64,000 bases of DNA, from contig CM055899.1 of NCBI GenBank assembly GCA_029582155.1, positions 54,951,853-55,015,852 of the forward strand. The letters are read 5' to 3'. The DNA comes from Panopea generosa. Its lineage: Eukaryota; Mollusca; Bivalvia; Adapedonta; Hiatellidae. Below the pieces are notes generated by a model. That model was not told the origin of the DNA. It did not search any database and saw only the letters and a list, made by a program, of their open reading frames with translations. Positions 11,588 through 23,744 of this stretch are shown here, piece by piece. A program made the position numbers and the translations under genes. Within the stretch, counting starts at the first letter, position 1. Every line of letters starts with the position of its first letter.

Positions 11588-11720
11588 AAGGAAAATACAA
11601 TCTCAGGAAGATTTGGCGGTTGTTCAAATGAGATATTTTGAAGGCGAAATAGCAAACCAGGCACTCAAAAACGAAAATCTCAAGCTACAGATAAAGCTTT
11701 TGAGGCGTATCATAAGAATG
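11588..11720 (+). pseudogene. C-terminal coiled coil of the Harbinger Myb-like protein
   Basis: The frame reads LAVVQMRYFEGEIANQALKN then ENLKLQIKLLRRI, a leucine-rich amphipathic helix. It resembles the C-terminal 'LAVAQMxYYxAKxxxxExExxxLxLxxLxL' coiled coil of NAIF1-like transposon proteins. It lies on the same strand as the N-terminal part 1.7 kb upstream, and the gap could be an intron or decayed sequence. The assignment rests on pattern and context only. Confidence 0.45.
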
Positions 11721-11995
11721 AAAAAGACGAAACATTATCTGCGCAGGAGCTGTTTGCGTTATTGCCCTTTCTATCGCAGCAAATCGTTTTTCTTTCCTCA
11801 CTACATTTTTTCATAATAAAAAAAATCATTTTTAGAATTATACATTTCATACATCGAATAAATGCACTGACAAATTTAATCTTGTTTGTGTTTAAAAAAA
11901 TCCATAACACTTAAGAAAAATGCAAAAATACAAAGGTGAATATTCCATCGGATCCCACTTTTGTGTAATTACTTTATTTTTTATTTTTATCATTA

Positions 11996-12650
11996 TTGTT
12001 ATGCACCCCACACCCCCCCCACACCCCCACACAAATTTTTGGGGGTTGCATTAAGTCATCGCAGCGTCCGTCTATCTGTCCGTCCTTCCGTCCGGTATTT
12101 CGTGTCTGGTCTGTAACTTTGTCATGCAAAAATGGATTTTATAAATACTTGCTTCAAATGATTAACTTTAATGTAAAAAAATTGTGTGTCTAGTCTATAA
12201 CATCAGTCCATGACTCTCGAAATTCACAGATACATAGTTACCTATTATAAAGTATATCGTTATTTTCACAGACCATTTGGGGGTCATGAGACACTTACTA
12301 GTGACATTTCTTTTTTTGTGATTTTTTTATGTACCCCACCCCACCCCTCCAAAATTTAGTGGCATATAGAAATCGCAGCGTCCATCCGTCTGTCCGTCCT
12401 TCCGTCCGGTATTTCGTGTCTGGCCTGTAACTTTGTCATGCATTGATGGATTTTGTTAATACTTTCTATAAATGATCACCAAAACACGACAACGTGTCGC
12501 GAGTAAGATCCACACCCGTACATCAAAGATCAAGGCCACACTTTGAGTTTGTTTGACAACACTTTGAGTCTGTGTGAGATATCGTGTCCGGCCTGAAACT
12601 TTGTCATGCATAGATATATTTTATAAATACTTCCTACTTCTCTTATCATG
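11996..12650. repeat. GTCC-rich tandem repeat, about three diverged copies
   Basis: The block 'cgcagcgtcc.tc..tctgtccgtccttccgtccggtatttcgtgtctgg.ctgtaactttgtcatgca' starts at ~12,059 and again at ~12,373. A third, partial copy at ~12,580 keeps 'atcgtgtccggcctgaaactttgtcatgca'. Copies begin after a CCACCC-rich stretch (12,003-12,030 and 12,333-12,350). This style of (GTCC)n element is common in invertebrate genomes. It is nested in the Harbinger. Confidence 0.7.
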
Positions 12651-13069
12651 CATTTAAACATAATGATATGGCATATTTATTGGGAAATGTTTAGGTAACT
12701 GTTTTACATAATATATGCTATTTTTTATTTTTATGTTATTACATTTAAAAAAAAATTGGTACTGATCAATGATCATTTGTTTTATGTGCAATTTGTATTT
12801 TAAAGAGGGCTTTGTGGTAGGTAGACAAGTATGGTATGGGGTGGGGTTATCAAATCCGTAGCGTGTATCTAGTAATAAAATAAGAAATTATTCACTACTT
12901 TCATTACTGACAGGTTTATCATTACCATCAGCGGTAACGCTAAATATTAACGCAAGAAGAGTGTTGTTCATGAAGAAAATGCTGGATACTGAATAACAAT
13001 CATGACATTTCTATTTTAAGACTTGCATAAGTGAATAAGGCAAGTAAAAGTTACTGTTTAGAAACTAAC

Positions 13070-13605
13070 CTTCATGGTCGCACATCGCCTGAATGTTGAT
13101 ACTATGGTAACCTTTTCGGTTCACAAACGGCACCTCGTCATCTGATGGAGCTTGTATCCACACATGTGTTCCGTCTATACAACCAACAATGTTGGATAAA
13201 CCTCTCTTCATATAAAAATATCTCTTAATAACTCTTTTCTGTTCCTCTGACGGCCGTGATCATTTTTATTATGTCCCTAAAATGTTTCAACAGGGCGTAA
13301 GTGACAGCCTCCACTGCCCTACTAATTGTTCATTAGTGGTATCCCATTGTATCCCCGATAACCTCTAAGAAATTTCCAGAAGCGTAAAATCTTAGTGCTA
13401 TAAGAAATTGCTGCCTCACAGACAGGGCATGGCCGTGTAATGTTGGCCTTATCAGATCCTCGCCAAGCAAATCTTCTAAAAAATCTATACTGGCATTTCC
13501 AAATCAGTATCCGGACCACATTTCTTCCTCAGACAGCTTTTCTAGATGTTCGCTTTTTCTGTGAACTCTTTCTTGGCGCACATTGGCGAGAAATAAAGCA
13601 GCCAT
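13070..13605 (-). pseudogene. HARBI1-type transposase, N-terminal half only
   Basis: From an ATG at 13,605 the minus strand reads MAALFLANVRQER, then a stop, then IDFLEDLLGEDLIRPTLHGH, ALSVRQQFLIALRFYASGNF, LEVIGDTMGYH, two stops, and ISRAVEAVTYALL. This is the helical N-terminal region of HARBI1-like transposases ('RPTxRxxALSxxxQxLxALRFYAxGxF...DxxGxSxxTvSRxVxxVxxAL'). In another frame follow VGCIDGTHVWIQAP and FVNRKGYHSINIQAMCDHEG, the first catalytic Asp block of the DDE domain. It ends at a GTTAGT donor at 13,069. No sequence for the second Asp or the Glu is visible further left, so the catalytic domain is truncated and the element is non-autonomous. Confidence 0.85.
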
Positions 13606-14645
13606 CTTCAATTTCGATAACGCTAATATAAAATTCAATTGTGATTTAACATCACTATTAAATTTCACCATAAACGCCAGCTACTTAACGTTCCATTAAA
13701 GTTAACGCTGTTTTGAACAACAGAGTTAACGTTAACTCTTTTTTAACACTGACGTCAAACCAAAGTTAACGTAGTATTAACTTAACGCTGATTTGAACAA
13801 CCGGCCCCAGGTAAATACTTGGCTTTGATGATGAAGCAAAGTTCGGCTTTCCCGGTGTTGCTTGAATATTTAATCGAATTTTCAATGCAGCAACATAGTT
13901 TTATGAAAACCACGAAACGCATCAAATAGATGTACCACATCCTATAGCACAATCGGTACATGGCCGGCTCCACCTTGTCTCATGCATGCATTCATTTATA
14001 TTGTTTAATCCGCATTGTCAATATCACATATGCATGAAATATCTATAACCAATACGGTACTAATATTATTCTTTATTCTCTTATAATTTTATTAATATAC
14101 TTATTAATAAATAAGTTTACTATTTACCGGAAAGGTGTAATTGATTCAACGATAAAGAGAATGATTTCATTAGCATAATGTTTTCTTATCCTTATTTTAT
14201 GATTGTATATACCTTTTACCTTAAAGATAAATAAAACTATGTTTAAATGTATTTCCAGCTTCGGATGCATATTCCTCACAAAAAAGCATCAAACCAATGT
14301 GCTATGTTCATCACATTGTTCTATCGAATGATGGTTGGAAAATCGAATTGTCATTTATATGTTAATCCGCACTGTCCTTCGTCTGTGTTCTGTTTTTATT
14401 ATCAATTTGCACATTGCGCTTTTAATATAACCTGAAAGTTTATTACCACAACATGTCAACATTTTATTCACAACACCATTGTCATAGCCTAAAGTTCCCG
14501 ATCACACAACTACAAAAAGAAATATATTATAACTCTACGTATTTCGTCAAAAACGGCATATTTATAATTAATCTTTAAAATTGTTTTATAAATGTTTTTA
14601 TTTGACACGAAACCGTTTCACGATTGAATTTTATTTAATTTGCAG

Positions 14646-14666
14646 CAACGAACAGAGCTGTGCTGG
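14646..14666 (+). other. Candidate micro-exon 2 (21 nt)
   Basis: The acceptor TTTAATTTGCAG ends at 14,645 and the donor GTAAGACTTT starts at 14,667. Seven codons long, all three frames open: QRTELCW, (x)NEQSCA(x) or (x)TNRAVL(x). Both splice sites are intact. Confidence 0.45.
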
Positions 14667-15552
14667 GTAAGACTTTTTATTTACATGTACATCACATAAT
14701 TAACAGAGATTCAAATTTGGAAAATTACGTTGAACTAAAATTGCATTATAAAATATAGAATTTGGTGTAGTAAACAAACCTTTTAATGCTTCAAGCATGT
14801 GTCAGTTAAGAATATGAAATGTATAGACAGTACACTAGGACGAATCTTGAATAAACGACAATACATTAAATTTAATAATAACAGATCAGGTAATATTGGC
14901 TTTGATAATGGAGCAAAGTTCAGCTCTCCCGGTGTTGCTTATATATAAAATACACACCACCCTGTTAATAGTATAGCACAATCGGTACATGACCTCCTCC
15001 ACCCTTGTCTCATCCTTGCATTCATTTCTATTGTTCCATCCGCAAATTCACGGTTTATTTGAAGAACGTGTCAATATCACATATGAATAAAATATCTATA
15101 TCCAATACCATAAAAATATTGTTCTTTATTCTCTTATGTATGTTATTCATACATGTATTAATCAATAAGTTTACTATTTACCAAAAAGGTGTAATTGATT
15201 CAACGATAAAAGGAATGATTTCATACGTATTATGTTTTCTTATCCTTGTTTTGTGATTGTATAAATCTTTTACATTATATTATACAGAAAGATAAATAAA
15301 ACTATGTTTCAACGTATTTCCAGCTTCGGATGTAAACTTTGCACAACAAAAAGCATCAAACTAATGTGTTATGTTCATCACATTTTATAAACAACACCAT
15401 AGTCTATAGCTTAAAGTTCACGCAACTCACAAAAACATATATATTGAATATGTATTTCGTCAAATACAACATATAACTAATCTCTGAAATTGTTTTATAA
15501 ATGTATTTATTTGACACAATACCATTTTCGATTTAATTGTATTAACTTTGAA

Positions 15553-15576
15553 TAAGAGATGAAAAAATTGTGGAGG
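15553..15576 (+). other. Candidate micro-exon 3 (24 nt), acceptor lost
   Basis: The donor GTAAGATTTG at 15,577 is good. The position of the acceptor reads 'ctttgaa' instead of 'ttttcag', so this copy is probably skipped. One frame remains open (RDEKIVE). Confidence 0.3.
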
Positions 15577-18115
15577 GTAAGATTTGTGTTTTATTAACAT
15601 GGACATCGCGTAATGAATTGCGCTCGAAATTGGGAAAGTTACATTGAATTAAATTTGTATCATAAAATACGTAGATTGGTGAAGAAAACATGCCGTCAAT
15701 CATTTAGAGATTCCACTATGTGTTATTTATAAATATTAAAATATATACACACCATGCCACGGCGGTTCAGGAATAAACGATAGTACATTAAATTTGATAA
15801 TAGCGACTGATCAGGTAAATTTGAGGTTTTAATAATTGATCACAATTCTTGATCATTTTTTCGGGTGTTATAAATTTTGTTTCTTGAATATTTGTGAACT
15901 TTTAGACATGGACCAAATTTTTTTCTTATGTTGAGAAGTAGGACTATATCGTACGTTAAACCATATTTCGTACACTATTGCATATATCGATTGAATAAAT
16001 TACAAGGAGGTGTTGTAAAATTGTAGTCATTTAATCACGGGGGAAATACCAATATTGCTATTTATGTTTTTTCGACCAAGACGGTACTTACTCTTGGTTG
16101 TACGGTCTTCTACAGATGTATTTTGACAGGATAACCAACATTAAAGGAAATATATATGAACATATACGACATTTAAAAATGCATCTAATGTATTTGCACA
16201 GTATAGGTAAACGTACACTGTTTTATGATGTATTTCGCAGAAACACTTTTTAATAACGATGCAAAAGTTTCAGTGTATTAGTTACTTTATTTTAACGATA
16301 CGGTATTCGAAGTAAAGCCCCCGCAGATAAATGCACTTACACATATGTTGCACTTAATGATGCAGTAAAAATGCGATTAATTGTGTTGGTTATGATAGTC
16401 TGTTTTTTTTTTCCAATTCTATTTCTCAACATCCTTCAACATTTATTCAAGTTGCTATACGGTTATATTGTATTAAAGAAATGTAAAGGTTTACACTTTT
16501 ATATTTATATTATAATAGCAATTTTGATTAAGTAAACCGCTGACGAAATATTTCCTGCCTTTTAATCGTCCAAGTATTTAAATTGCAATGAAATATACGA
16601 AATTGTTTGAAAAAAACCCATTACATTTCAAATCTATTTAAAGACTTAATTGCGTTTATTTTAGTGCTTAAATGCAGACCCACTCTTAATCATTGCTTAA
16701 CGTTCATACTAATTTATTTAAATTTGAATGCGATAAAAGCTCAAAACGTATATGAACCGATCTATATCTTGCTTCCTAGATATACCCGAGTAATTAGTGT
16801 TATTTCAGAGGCATCGCGATAAGCTGGGAATACAACCCGAATGTCATTGTATATCTATTCCTAAGAACTAAAATGCAGTACAGTTTTCCATTCACACTTA
16901 ACTTGTACACGGCAACAAGGCATGAAAAGTAATTAACAACAGAAGGTGTATATCTTATCACGCATTCAGATTATTAATACAACTCATTTCTCATGTCATT
17001 TATACAGGAATGTCCTGTTTTAATAAAATAGAACAGACGGAAACATTTTAACGTGCTGCATTAAAATGTTATTGAAATGAGCATACAGATCTCGCATACG
17101 AGTATCCTTGCAAGTTGTAGTTCGCTTAATCAAAATCATTTTAATCAAAATTTAAGTTTCCTCTCTTCTCCTTTGGGACTTAAGAAAACGTAATGGACAT
17201 ATTTTTTACTGTAATACATGTGTAGAGACTCAGGGCAAATGTTTAAAACTGTTAATCAGACGAAGAAAATGGTATCTTAAATTCAAATTCTCCTTTGGGA
17301 ACATTATTATTTTTGATGCAGCAACGTAGTTTTGTAATGAACACGAAACGATTCAAATAGATATATCCGATTATTTTGATAATATAGCACAATCGGTACA
17401 TGGCCTCTACCCTTGTCTCAACCATGTAGTTATTTCTATTGATATATCCGAAAATTCACGATCAACTTAAATACATTGCCAATATCTCATATGCATAACA
17501 CAACTATAACCACTACGGTAATAATATTATTATTTATTCTTTATTATTAATTTGTTTTCATATATCTACTGATTAATAAGTTTACTAATTACCATAAAAG
17601 TGTAATTTATTAAACGATAAAGAGAATGCTTTCATAAGCATTATGTTTCCGTTTTTATCCTTATTCTATGATTGTATAAACCTGTTACCATAAAGTATTT
17701 ATAAATAGAATTAAAACTATGTTTAAACTTAGTTCTAACTTCGAACGAGTACCCCGCGCAGATAAAGGTGTCAATGTGCTATGTTCATCACATTGGTCTA
17801 TTTAATGGTGGTTTTAAAATCGCATTGCCATTTGTATGTTAATCCGTGCTTTCCTATGACTGTGTCCTGTCTTTAACATTAATTTGTAAATTGCAATTTC
17901 AATAGAACCATGCAGTTTATTACCACAAAATAACAGCATTCTATGCACAACACCATTGTATGTAGCTTAAAGTTAAAGCTCACACAACTCCCAAAAGAAA
18001 TGTATTGCATATGTATTTCGCCAAAAAAAAACATGTATTTAATAATGAAATTGTTTTATGAAATATTTTTATTTGACGCGGTACTGTTTTACGATTGGAT
18101 TTATTAATTTTGCAG

Positions 18116-18139
18116 AAACCATCAGGAAACATCAGTAGA
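18116..18139 (+). other. Candidate micro-exon 4 (24 nt)
   Basis: The acceptor TTAATTTTGCAG ends at 18,115 and the donor GTAAGACTTC starts at 18,140. Eight codons; open as KPSGNISR (frame 0) or (x)NHQETSV(x), with a stop in the third frame. Its sequence shares under half its positions with micro-exon 1, although the surrounding intron sequence aligns well. Confidence 0.45.
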
Positions 18140-20185
18140 GTAAGACTTCTTTTGTATTTAAATGAACATCACGTACTGAATTGAGCTTGAAATTGGGATT
18201 GTTACGTTGAACTGAAATTGTATCATGAAATATTGAGATTGGTGTAGTAAACATGCATCCCATCTTGCTTCCAACATGTGTTACTTATGAATATTGAAAT
18301 GTATAGACACCATGTCATGGCGGTTCAGGAATAAACGACAATACATTAAATTTGATAATAACAACTTATCAGGTCAATTTGAGTTTTGATGATTGAGCAA
18401 AGTTCAGGATAATTTTTTTCCGGTGTTAGCAATTGTGTTGCGTGAATATAATTGTTAGACATGGTTTTATTTTTTCACGTGCTTTAACATTTATTCAAGT
18501 TCATATACGTTTATCTTGGATTAAAGAAATGTATATATTTACACATTTTTAATACAATAGCAATTTTGATTAAGTAAACCGCAGGCGAATACATTTCACT
18601 GGTTTTCTAATCTGCAAAGTATTAAAATTGCAACGAAGAGCACGAAATTATTTCAAAGCCATTATTTTTCAATTATATTAACATATTCAATTGCGCTTGA
18701 TTTAGTACTTCAGTACACCACCAGTCTAAAACTGCATGCTTTATGTTTATACTGATCTGTTTTAACTCGAATGCGAAGGAAGCTCGTAAGAACTTACATA
18801 ACCGCTCTATTGTTTGCTATCTGGAAAGAACCAGTATTGGGTGTTATTTTATGGTGTATATTCGACCACATTTTCACACTATCACTACAACTCATTTCTC
18901 ATATCATTTATACGGGAATGATGAAATAAAACAGACGGAAACCATCAAAAGTGTTGTTTATATTATTTTGGGAATGAACATACATGTCTCGCATACGAGA
19001 TTCTGTGCCAATTGTAATTCATGCAAAATAATTTTTAATCAATATTTGAATTGACTCTCTACTCCTGTAGAACTTTAGAAAGAAGAGTTATCAACTTTCC
19101 GTCTCTCTAAGAAAACAGAATCTTAAATTCCATAAGCTACTGAGAACATCAATTTCACATTGATTAGAACAATCGAATTCTCAATGCAGCTACAGAGTTT
19201 TATAAAGAAAACTATTTTTTCATCCGCAGATTTACAGACAATTTAAAGAAATTGTTAATATTGTTTGTTCTATATTATTAATTCATTTCATATACCTATT
19301 GATAAATAAGTATACTATTTACCATAACATGGTACTTTTTAAAACGATAATGAAATTGATGTCACATGCTGAGTTACGTATGTGTAATTAGCTGTGTATT
19401 TATTCCTTAATGCAGAACTAGTCTGAAATCTCATTTTACTGGTACACGGCAGCTAAACGTAATTATTAAAGCTGTACTTTCTGATGGTGAATGTTATCTG
19501 TTTTTATTTTTTCATTTTATTTAAAATGTTAATATCTTCATTAAGTAATATATATACTTGGTGATTATGAAAAAAAAACAAAACAAACTTTTATTATACA
19601 ACGTAATACAACACCTTTTTATATAAACTAAATACACTTTTTTTTAAAACAGAATGCATTTTAGCAGTTTGTATATAGCCAGCAATATATAAAATTCACA
19701 CAATATCCCATAAACAGACTATGTGTGAAATTATTTTATAGTGTATTATTGTTATATATGTGTAGAACGATATATTTATTCTTTGTATAACGGTTATATT
19801 ATATTCAAACTTCATTTCTTTTAATTTAATACGTACAAGGAAAGAAAATGCTAAATTCACCATAATATAAATAATAATGCAAAATATGATTAAATAAACA
19901 AATACTACTGGAATAGTTTTGTAAGTGACAACGAGTTAAGTGTTCTTGAATATTTACGTGGACAAACAAATATAAAATACTATGTTGATTTAGAGAAATC
20001 GGATTTTTTCTAAAATTCCATTGTCTCCAAAGGGGGAAATGGCAGATACGTTTGGCGCTCTCGTTAAATACTTTGTGATGTATAAAGTAAATGAATGAGT
20101 GATCGGTAATATACTTTCCATGGAATGTTGTGGACATAAGTTTTTATCGGTACTTCATGTGTAACAGTTATAGATACAATTTAAA

Positions 20186-20202
20186 GGGGGGGGGGGGGGG
20201 GG
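20186..20202. repeat. Poly(G) run of 17
   Basis: Seventeen consecutive G on the + strand, followed by 'aatgacgg'. It lies ~310 bp before LINE-A ORF1 and may belong to the 5' end of that element. Such a run is G-quadruplex-prone and also an assembly or sequencing hazard. Confidence 0.9.
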
Positions 20203-20494
20203 AATGACGGTATTTGGTGTAACTTGAATTACCGCATTTTACAAGTTTATTTAGTGATCATACAGCTTCATGTCTGGACTTTTGTTGGATTTATAAAGGA
20301 TTGATTAAGACAGGTTATTTCAGTTTTTTTATCATTGAGCACTTTATTTGTGAGACTTATGTCCATCATAATTGCAGAGTGAGTTGTTCACTGATAACTT
20401 TGACCTTTGACCTGCATCGCAATAGACAAAATTTCATAGCACTTTACCACAGTGTATACCATGTAGACGTTATTAGCGGTCAATAATTGTTATC

Positions 20495-22296
20495 ATGTCA
20501 CAGAAAAACAGTTTAACGTCAGTGGATTATAGCCTAACCCCGCTATGTAATGTAGGATATGGTAAAGATGGTTTTTATGACTCGCAACAAACGCAGGGAC
20601 AGGGTCGTTGCCATGGTTCTCCGCAACTAGATAACTCGCAAACATTTGTCAAACAGGTGCAGGTTTTTGACTGCACACGAGTAAACGTCGAGAATGATAA
20701 TTTGAACGAGATTTTTGATACTGAAATCAATCAAGATAGTACATGTACAATACAAAATCTACAAGAACTGTACCACCAACTTCCTAAGACTCAGTTTATT
20801 GCTCAGGTGCTAGCGGAAGAGGACTCGAGCGATATAAAACTCGAGAATAATCGATGTGTCATGTTTAACACATTGAAAGAGTGTGAGGAGTATCCATATG
20901 CTCAAGTGTGTGATTTGAAAAAGAGGAAATTAACAAGAAAGGGGGATAGTGTGGCTTATAAACTCGCTCAAGATATCTTTAATATGATATCCGTATTAGA
21001 TGGTGCTTCTTTCGAGGAATTAAAGGAGCTCTTAAGCTCACCAAAATTGGCTGTGAAATGTGAGTTGAATGCCACACTTCAGGATACTCAAACTCAACAG
21101 TCTGAACTGGTTATATTGAAAATGTAGTGTCTCAAATGCAAGCTGACTTATTAATGCTTAACGAAAACAACCGCGTTTTAGGTATTACCTTAAGTAATAA
21201 CGTGAAACAAATGAAAGTTGATATAACTACAATTAAAGCTGAAACGAGTGGTTGGATTCAACAAATAAAAACTAATATCCTTGAGAATACGCAATATATA
21301 GATCGCACCTTTGATGACCGCTGTACAGGAGTTACGAGTATTCGCAGCGATTTTAAACAGCTGCGCGCGGAAGTTACAGAAAATAAAAATCAAGCCGACC
21401 ATGAGCTGTTGGGATTGAAACACAAGATTTCTAAAGAAGTAAACCAGCTCGAAAAAAGATTGTCAAAGATTGAAAATAATGTGAAACCCGTGAATGTTCA
21501 TACCGACCTGCAATATGTCAAAACGAGTTCTAAAATTGTTAATAACAGCAAACACGAACAGCAGGCTGTAAAAGTTACGCTTAACAAGAGCGAGGGGAGT
21601 GTAGTTGGGGATAACCGCAATAACGAAGGTAGACATAGTGATCCCAAGAGTAGTGATAACCCACCCCTAGGGGACTTATATCGCATAACAAATCCTGGTG
21701 AACCTGTTAAATTTGTGCGGTCGTGTTTTCCACCGAATGATCAAACGTAAAGCGCAGTGGTGCAAGAAACTTCGAAAAATACACCGTTATTGTCGCCTGA
21801 TAAACCACGTACTGTGACGGAAGCAGTCGCATCTAATCACATTCCAGTTATCGTTCGAGGTAAAACTAGGGAACAACAAACAGAATATTCAAATTGTGAG
21901 TCGGCTATTAACAAATTTGTTAAATCAACTGTTGCCGATTGCAATGATGATGTAACTGAGGATGACTTCACGCAATATATTCGCACAAATACTATTAAGA
22001 ATGTGATCGCATCATATGTGACGAAGCGTGGAATAAAAGTCACCAAAATAACTATTTTTAGACCGAAGCGAAGTGATAACGCAATTATAAGGATTAACGC
22101 TGAACCGGAGAATTCAGATTATATGACTGAGCTGGGATTCTGGCCACGTGACATAACATGTAAACCATGTGTAGTAAAATCTTACTGCAAGTTCAGTGGC
22201 AATCGCTCACACGGAGCAAATACCAATAGACATGTAGGCTATAACAACGAGAGTAACGGTACTCAATATATTGACAATAGGAGTCAATATTTGTAA
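20495..22296 (+). pseudogene. LINE-A ORF1 protein (coiled coil plus RRM-like domain)
   Basis: Three consecutive frames form one ~600-residue protein. Part 1 (20,495-21,127) is acidic and Gln-rich and ends in QTQQSELVILKM. After a frameshift at ~21,123 part 2 (21,127-21,750) begins VSQMQADLLMLNENNRVLGI and is a long heptad-patterned coiled coil with Asn/Lys-rich spacer. One in-frame TAA at 21,748 separates part 3 (21,757-22,296). Its DDFTQYIRTN, IRINAEPENSDYM and FWPRDITCKPCV are typical of the RRM-like nucleic-acid-binding domain ending in 'WPxGIxVRxF' found in LINE ORF1 proteins. ORF1p coats the LINE RNA as a trimer and acts as chaperone. One frameshift plus one stop are the only visible lesions. 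Confidence 0.6.
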
Positions 22297-22390
22297 CCTG
22301 CATTATTGCGGTAATTTATACAGACTGTGTATTAGAATGTTGATGAACTCACTCCTATATTTATACTTGTTACAAACATTTCTTATAATT

Positions 22391-22750
22391 ATGATGGCAA
22401 ATTTCAATATATGTACATGGAATGCAACGGGCTTGATGTCGAGCTCTTATTATCTAAGCAGGTTACTTGTCACAGAAAAAATTGATATATGTGGTATCTC
22501 TGAGCATTGGCTACTGGCAAAATATTTACACTTTTTAGACAGTATCCACTCTATGTATAACGGTTTTGGTCAATCGGGGGACGTCACGTCTATCTATCGC
22601 CATAAGAGCACGAATCGAGGCGGGGTAGCATTGCTGTGGCACAAAAAATTAAATGAAAAAATCACACCTTTAGATATAGAAAACAATAGCATAATTGGCA
22701 TACAATTTAAGATTTCCGACGACAAATTTTTGTATGTCATACAAGTATAC
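22391..22750 (+). pseudogene. LINE-A ORF2, 5' half of APE-type endonuclease
   Basis: From the ATG pair at 22,391/22,394 the frame reads FNICTWNATGLMSS, then IDICGISEHWLL and GGVALLWHKKL and ends FLYVIQVY. These are the N-terminal motifs of the endonuclease/exonuclease/phosphatase fold of LINEs: 'N-x-N/T-G' (here NATGL), 'E-x-W/H' (the metal-binding Glu in SEHWL) and the GGVA strand. The enzyme nicks target DNA to prime reverse transcription. The frame is cut exactly at 22,750 by the nested TIR element and resumes at 27,724 with TPCANTLY, giving a continuous ...QVYTPCAN... when the insertion and one ATAC copy are removed. Confidence 0.85.
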
Positions 22751-22998
22751 CGAGGGCTCGGCGCAAGACTATTCTAACTGACATTTCAGAAATTTTACAG
22801 GAGGTGGAAAAAACTTTTTTTTAGTTTCAATATTGGCTTTATAATATTGTCTTTTCATATACATATCTTAAAACACCATATAAATAAACAGCAATATCAG
22901 TATGTCATTAAATATAATTAATTTTGATTTTATAACACATTGATCAAGTTAGAATAGTTTTGCAAGTGAAAAGTATCTTATTCTACAGCAATTGTTAT

Positions 22999-23034
22999 GC
23001 AAGACTATTCTAACTTAAGTTAGAATAGTCTTGC
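22999..23034. repeat. 36-bp perfect palindrome, left
   Basis: GCAAGACTATTCTAACTT followed by its exact complement in reverse (AAGTTAGAATAGTCTTGC). The half-site equals the inner part of the element's TIR. An identical palindrome lies at 27,504-27,539. A diverged third is at ~23,071-23,105 and a single reverse half-site at ~22,947-22,964. Confidence 0.98.
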
Positions 23035-23744
23035 GATTATGTTTTCTCTTAATGCAATAATTTCTTGTTGCAAAAGTATTCTAACTTGAATAAGAATGCT
23101 TGTAAAATAAACATCAAGACACATATATAAATGTTTGTTTACTTTTTAATAATTCAAAATTATTACCTAAATTAGATATTGTCATATTTCTATCCAAATT
23201 GACACTTGTTGAGTATTTTGAGTTAAAAGGAGTGCATAAAATAGCAAATAAAACTGCAAGGTATTATTATCCATTGTACTATCTATGTTTGATTCTAAAC
23301 AGGCATTAAGATTAGGACTGCTGTACCTTATTAAGTGGAGATCAAAAATCAACTACTTCACAATTCAAACATTGTTTTTCCCAAATGAAAATCAAATTAT
23401 TTTGAGGGAAATTATTCTTACATTAGGGGATAAAAAATTTCAGGCAGGATATGTATTATTGTTGTTATATCTGATGATTAATTGTTAGAACATTATCTTA
23501 ACAGTGCTGCACTTTATTTCCCAGTTCGGTAAAACCTTAAAAAATCCCAATTTCTACTGACAATCACCTGTTATTTCCATAAAGGCTTCCTAATATCCAG
23601 GATAAAAGCTCTGAAGATGAGCAGGCTTTTACTATTGTGGCACCACCTACTCTACCAAGACCATGTGACATATGACTGTATCGTCAACACTATATGGTCA
23701 CAAATTAGCATACTGCCATGATCTACCCAACCATTTCAACCTAC

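Larger units (their letters stand above)
9238..13807. mobile_element. PIF/Harbinger DNA transposon, decayed
   Basis: The terminal inverted repeats read GGGCCGGTTGTTCAAA on the left and the exact complement TTTGAACAACCGGCCC on the right. They continue into looser inverted sequence rich in GTTAAC/AACGTTA motifs. The element is flanked by CAG on both sides (9,235-9,237 and 13,808-13,810). The empty site is visible in paralogous units ('gatcaggtaa' near 14,885), confirming a 3-bp target duplication as expected for PIF/Harbinger. Inside are the two genes this superfamily carries: a Myb/SANT-like DNA-binding protein (+) and a HARBI1-type transposase (-), both broken. A GTCC-rich repeat is nested at ~11,996-12,650. 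The intervening sequence at 9,960-11,590 and 12,650-13,070 has nothing I recognise. Confidence 0.9.
13808..19860 (+). repeat. Micro-exon repeat units, left cluster (copies 1 remainder, 2, 3, 4)
   Basis: Three further copies of the unit follow head to tail. Hallmark blocks: 'atgtgctatgttcatcacattg' near 14,298, 15,366 and 17,772; 'ggttcaggaataaacga.a.tacattaaattt' near 14,850, 15,763 and 18,321; and 'tattaaaga.atgta.a.atttacac' near 16,475 and 18,522. Intervals between splice-flanked blocks are about 0.9 kb (copy 2 to 3) and 2.6 kb (copy 3 to 4). Longer intervals carry extra sequence such as 'tctcgcatacgag' (17,091 and 18,981). A decayed tRNA-like 3' arm (minus strand, ~16,800-16,850) corresponds to a better one at ~56,330-56,365. 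No protein-coding ORF of credible length is present. Confidence 0.8.
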
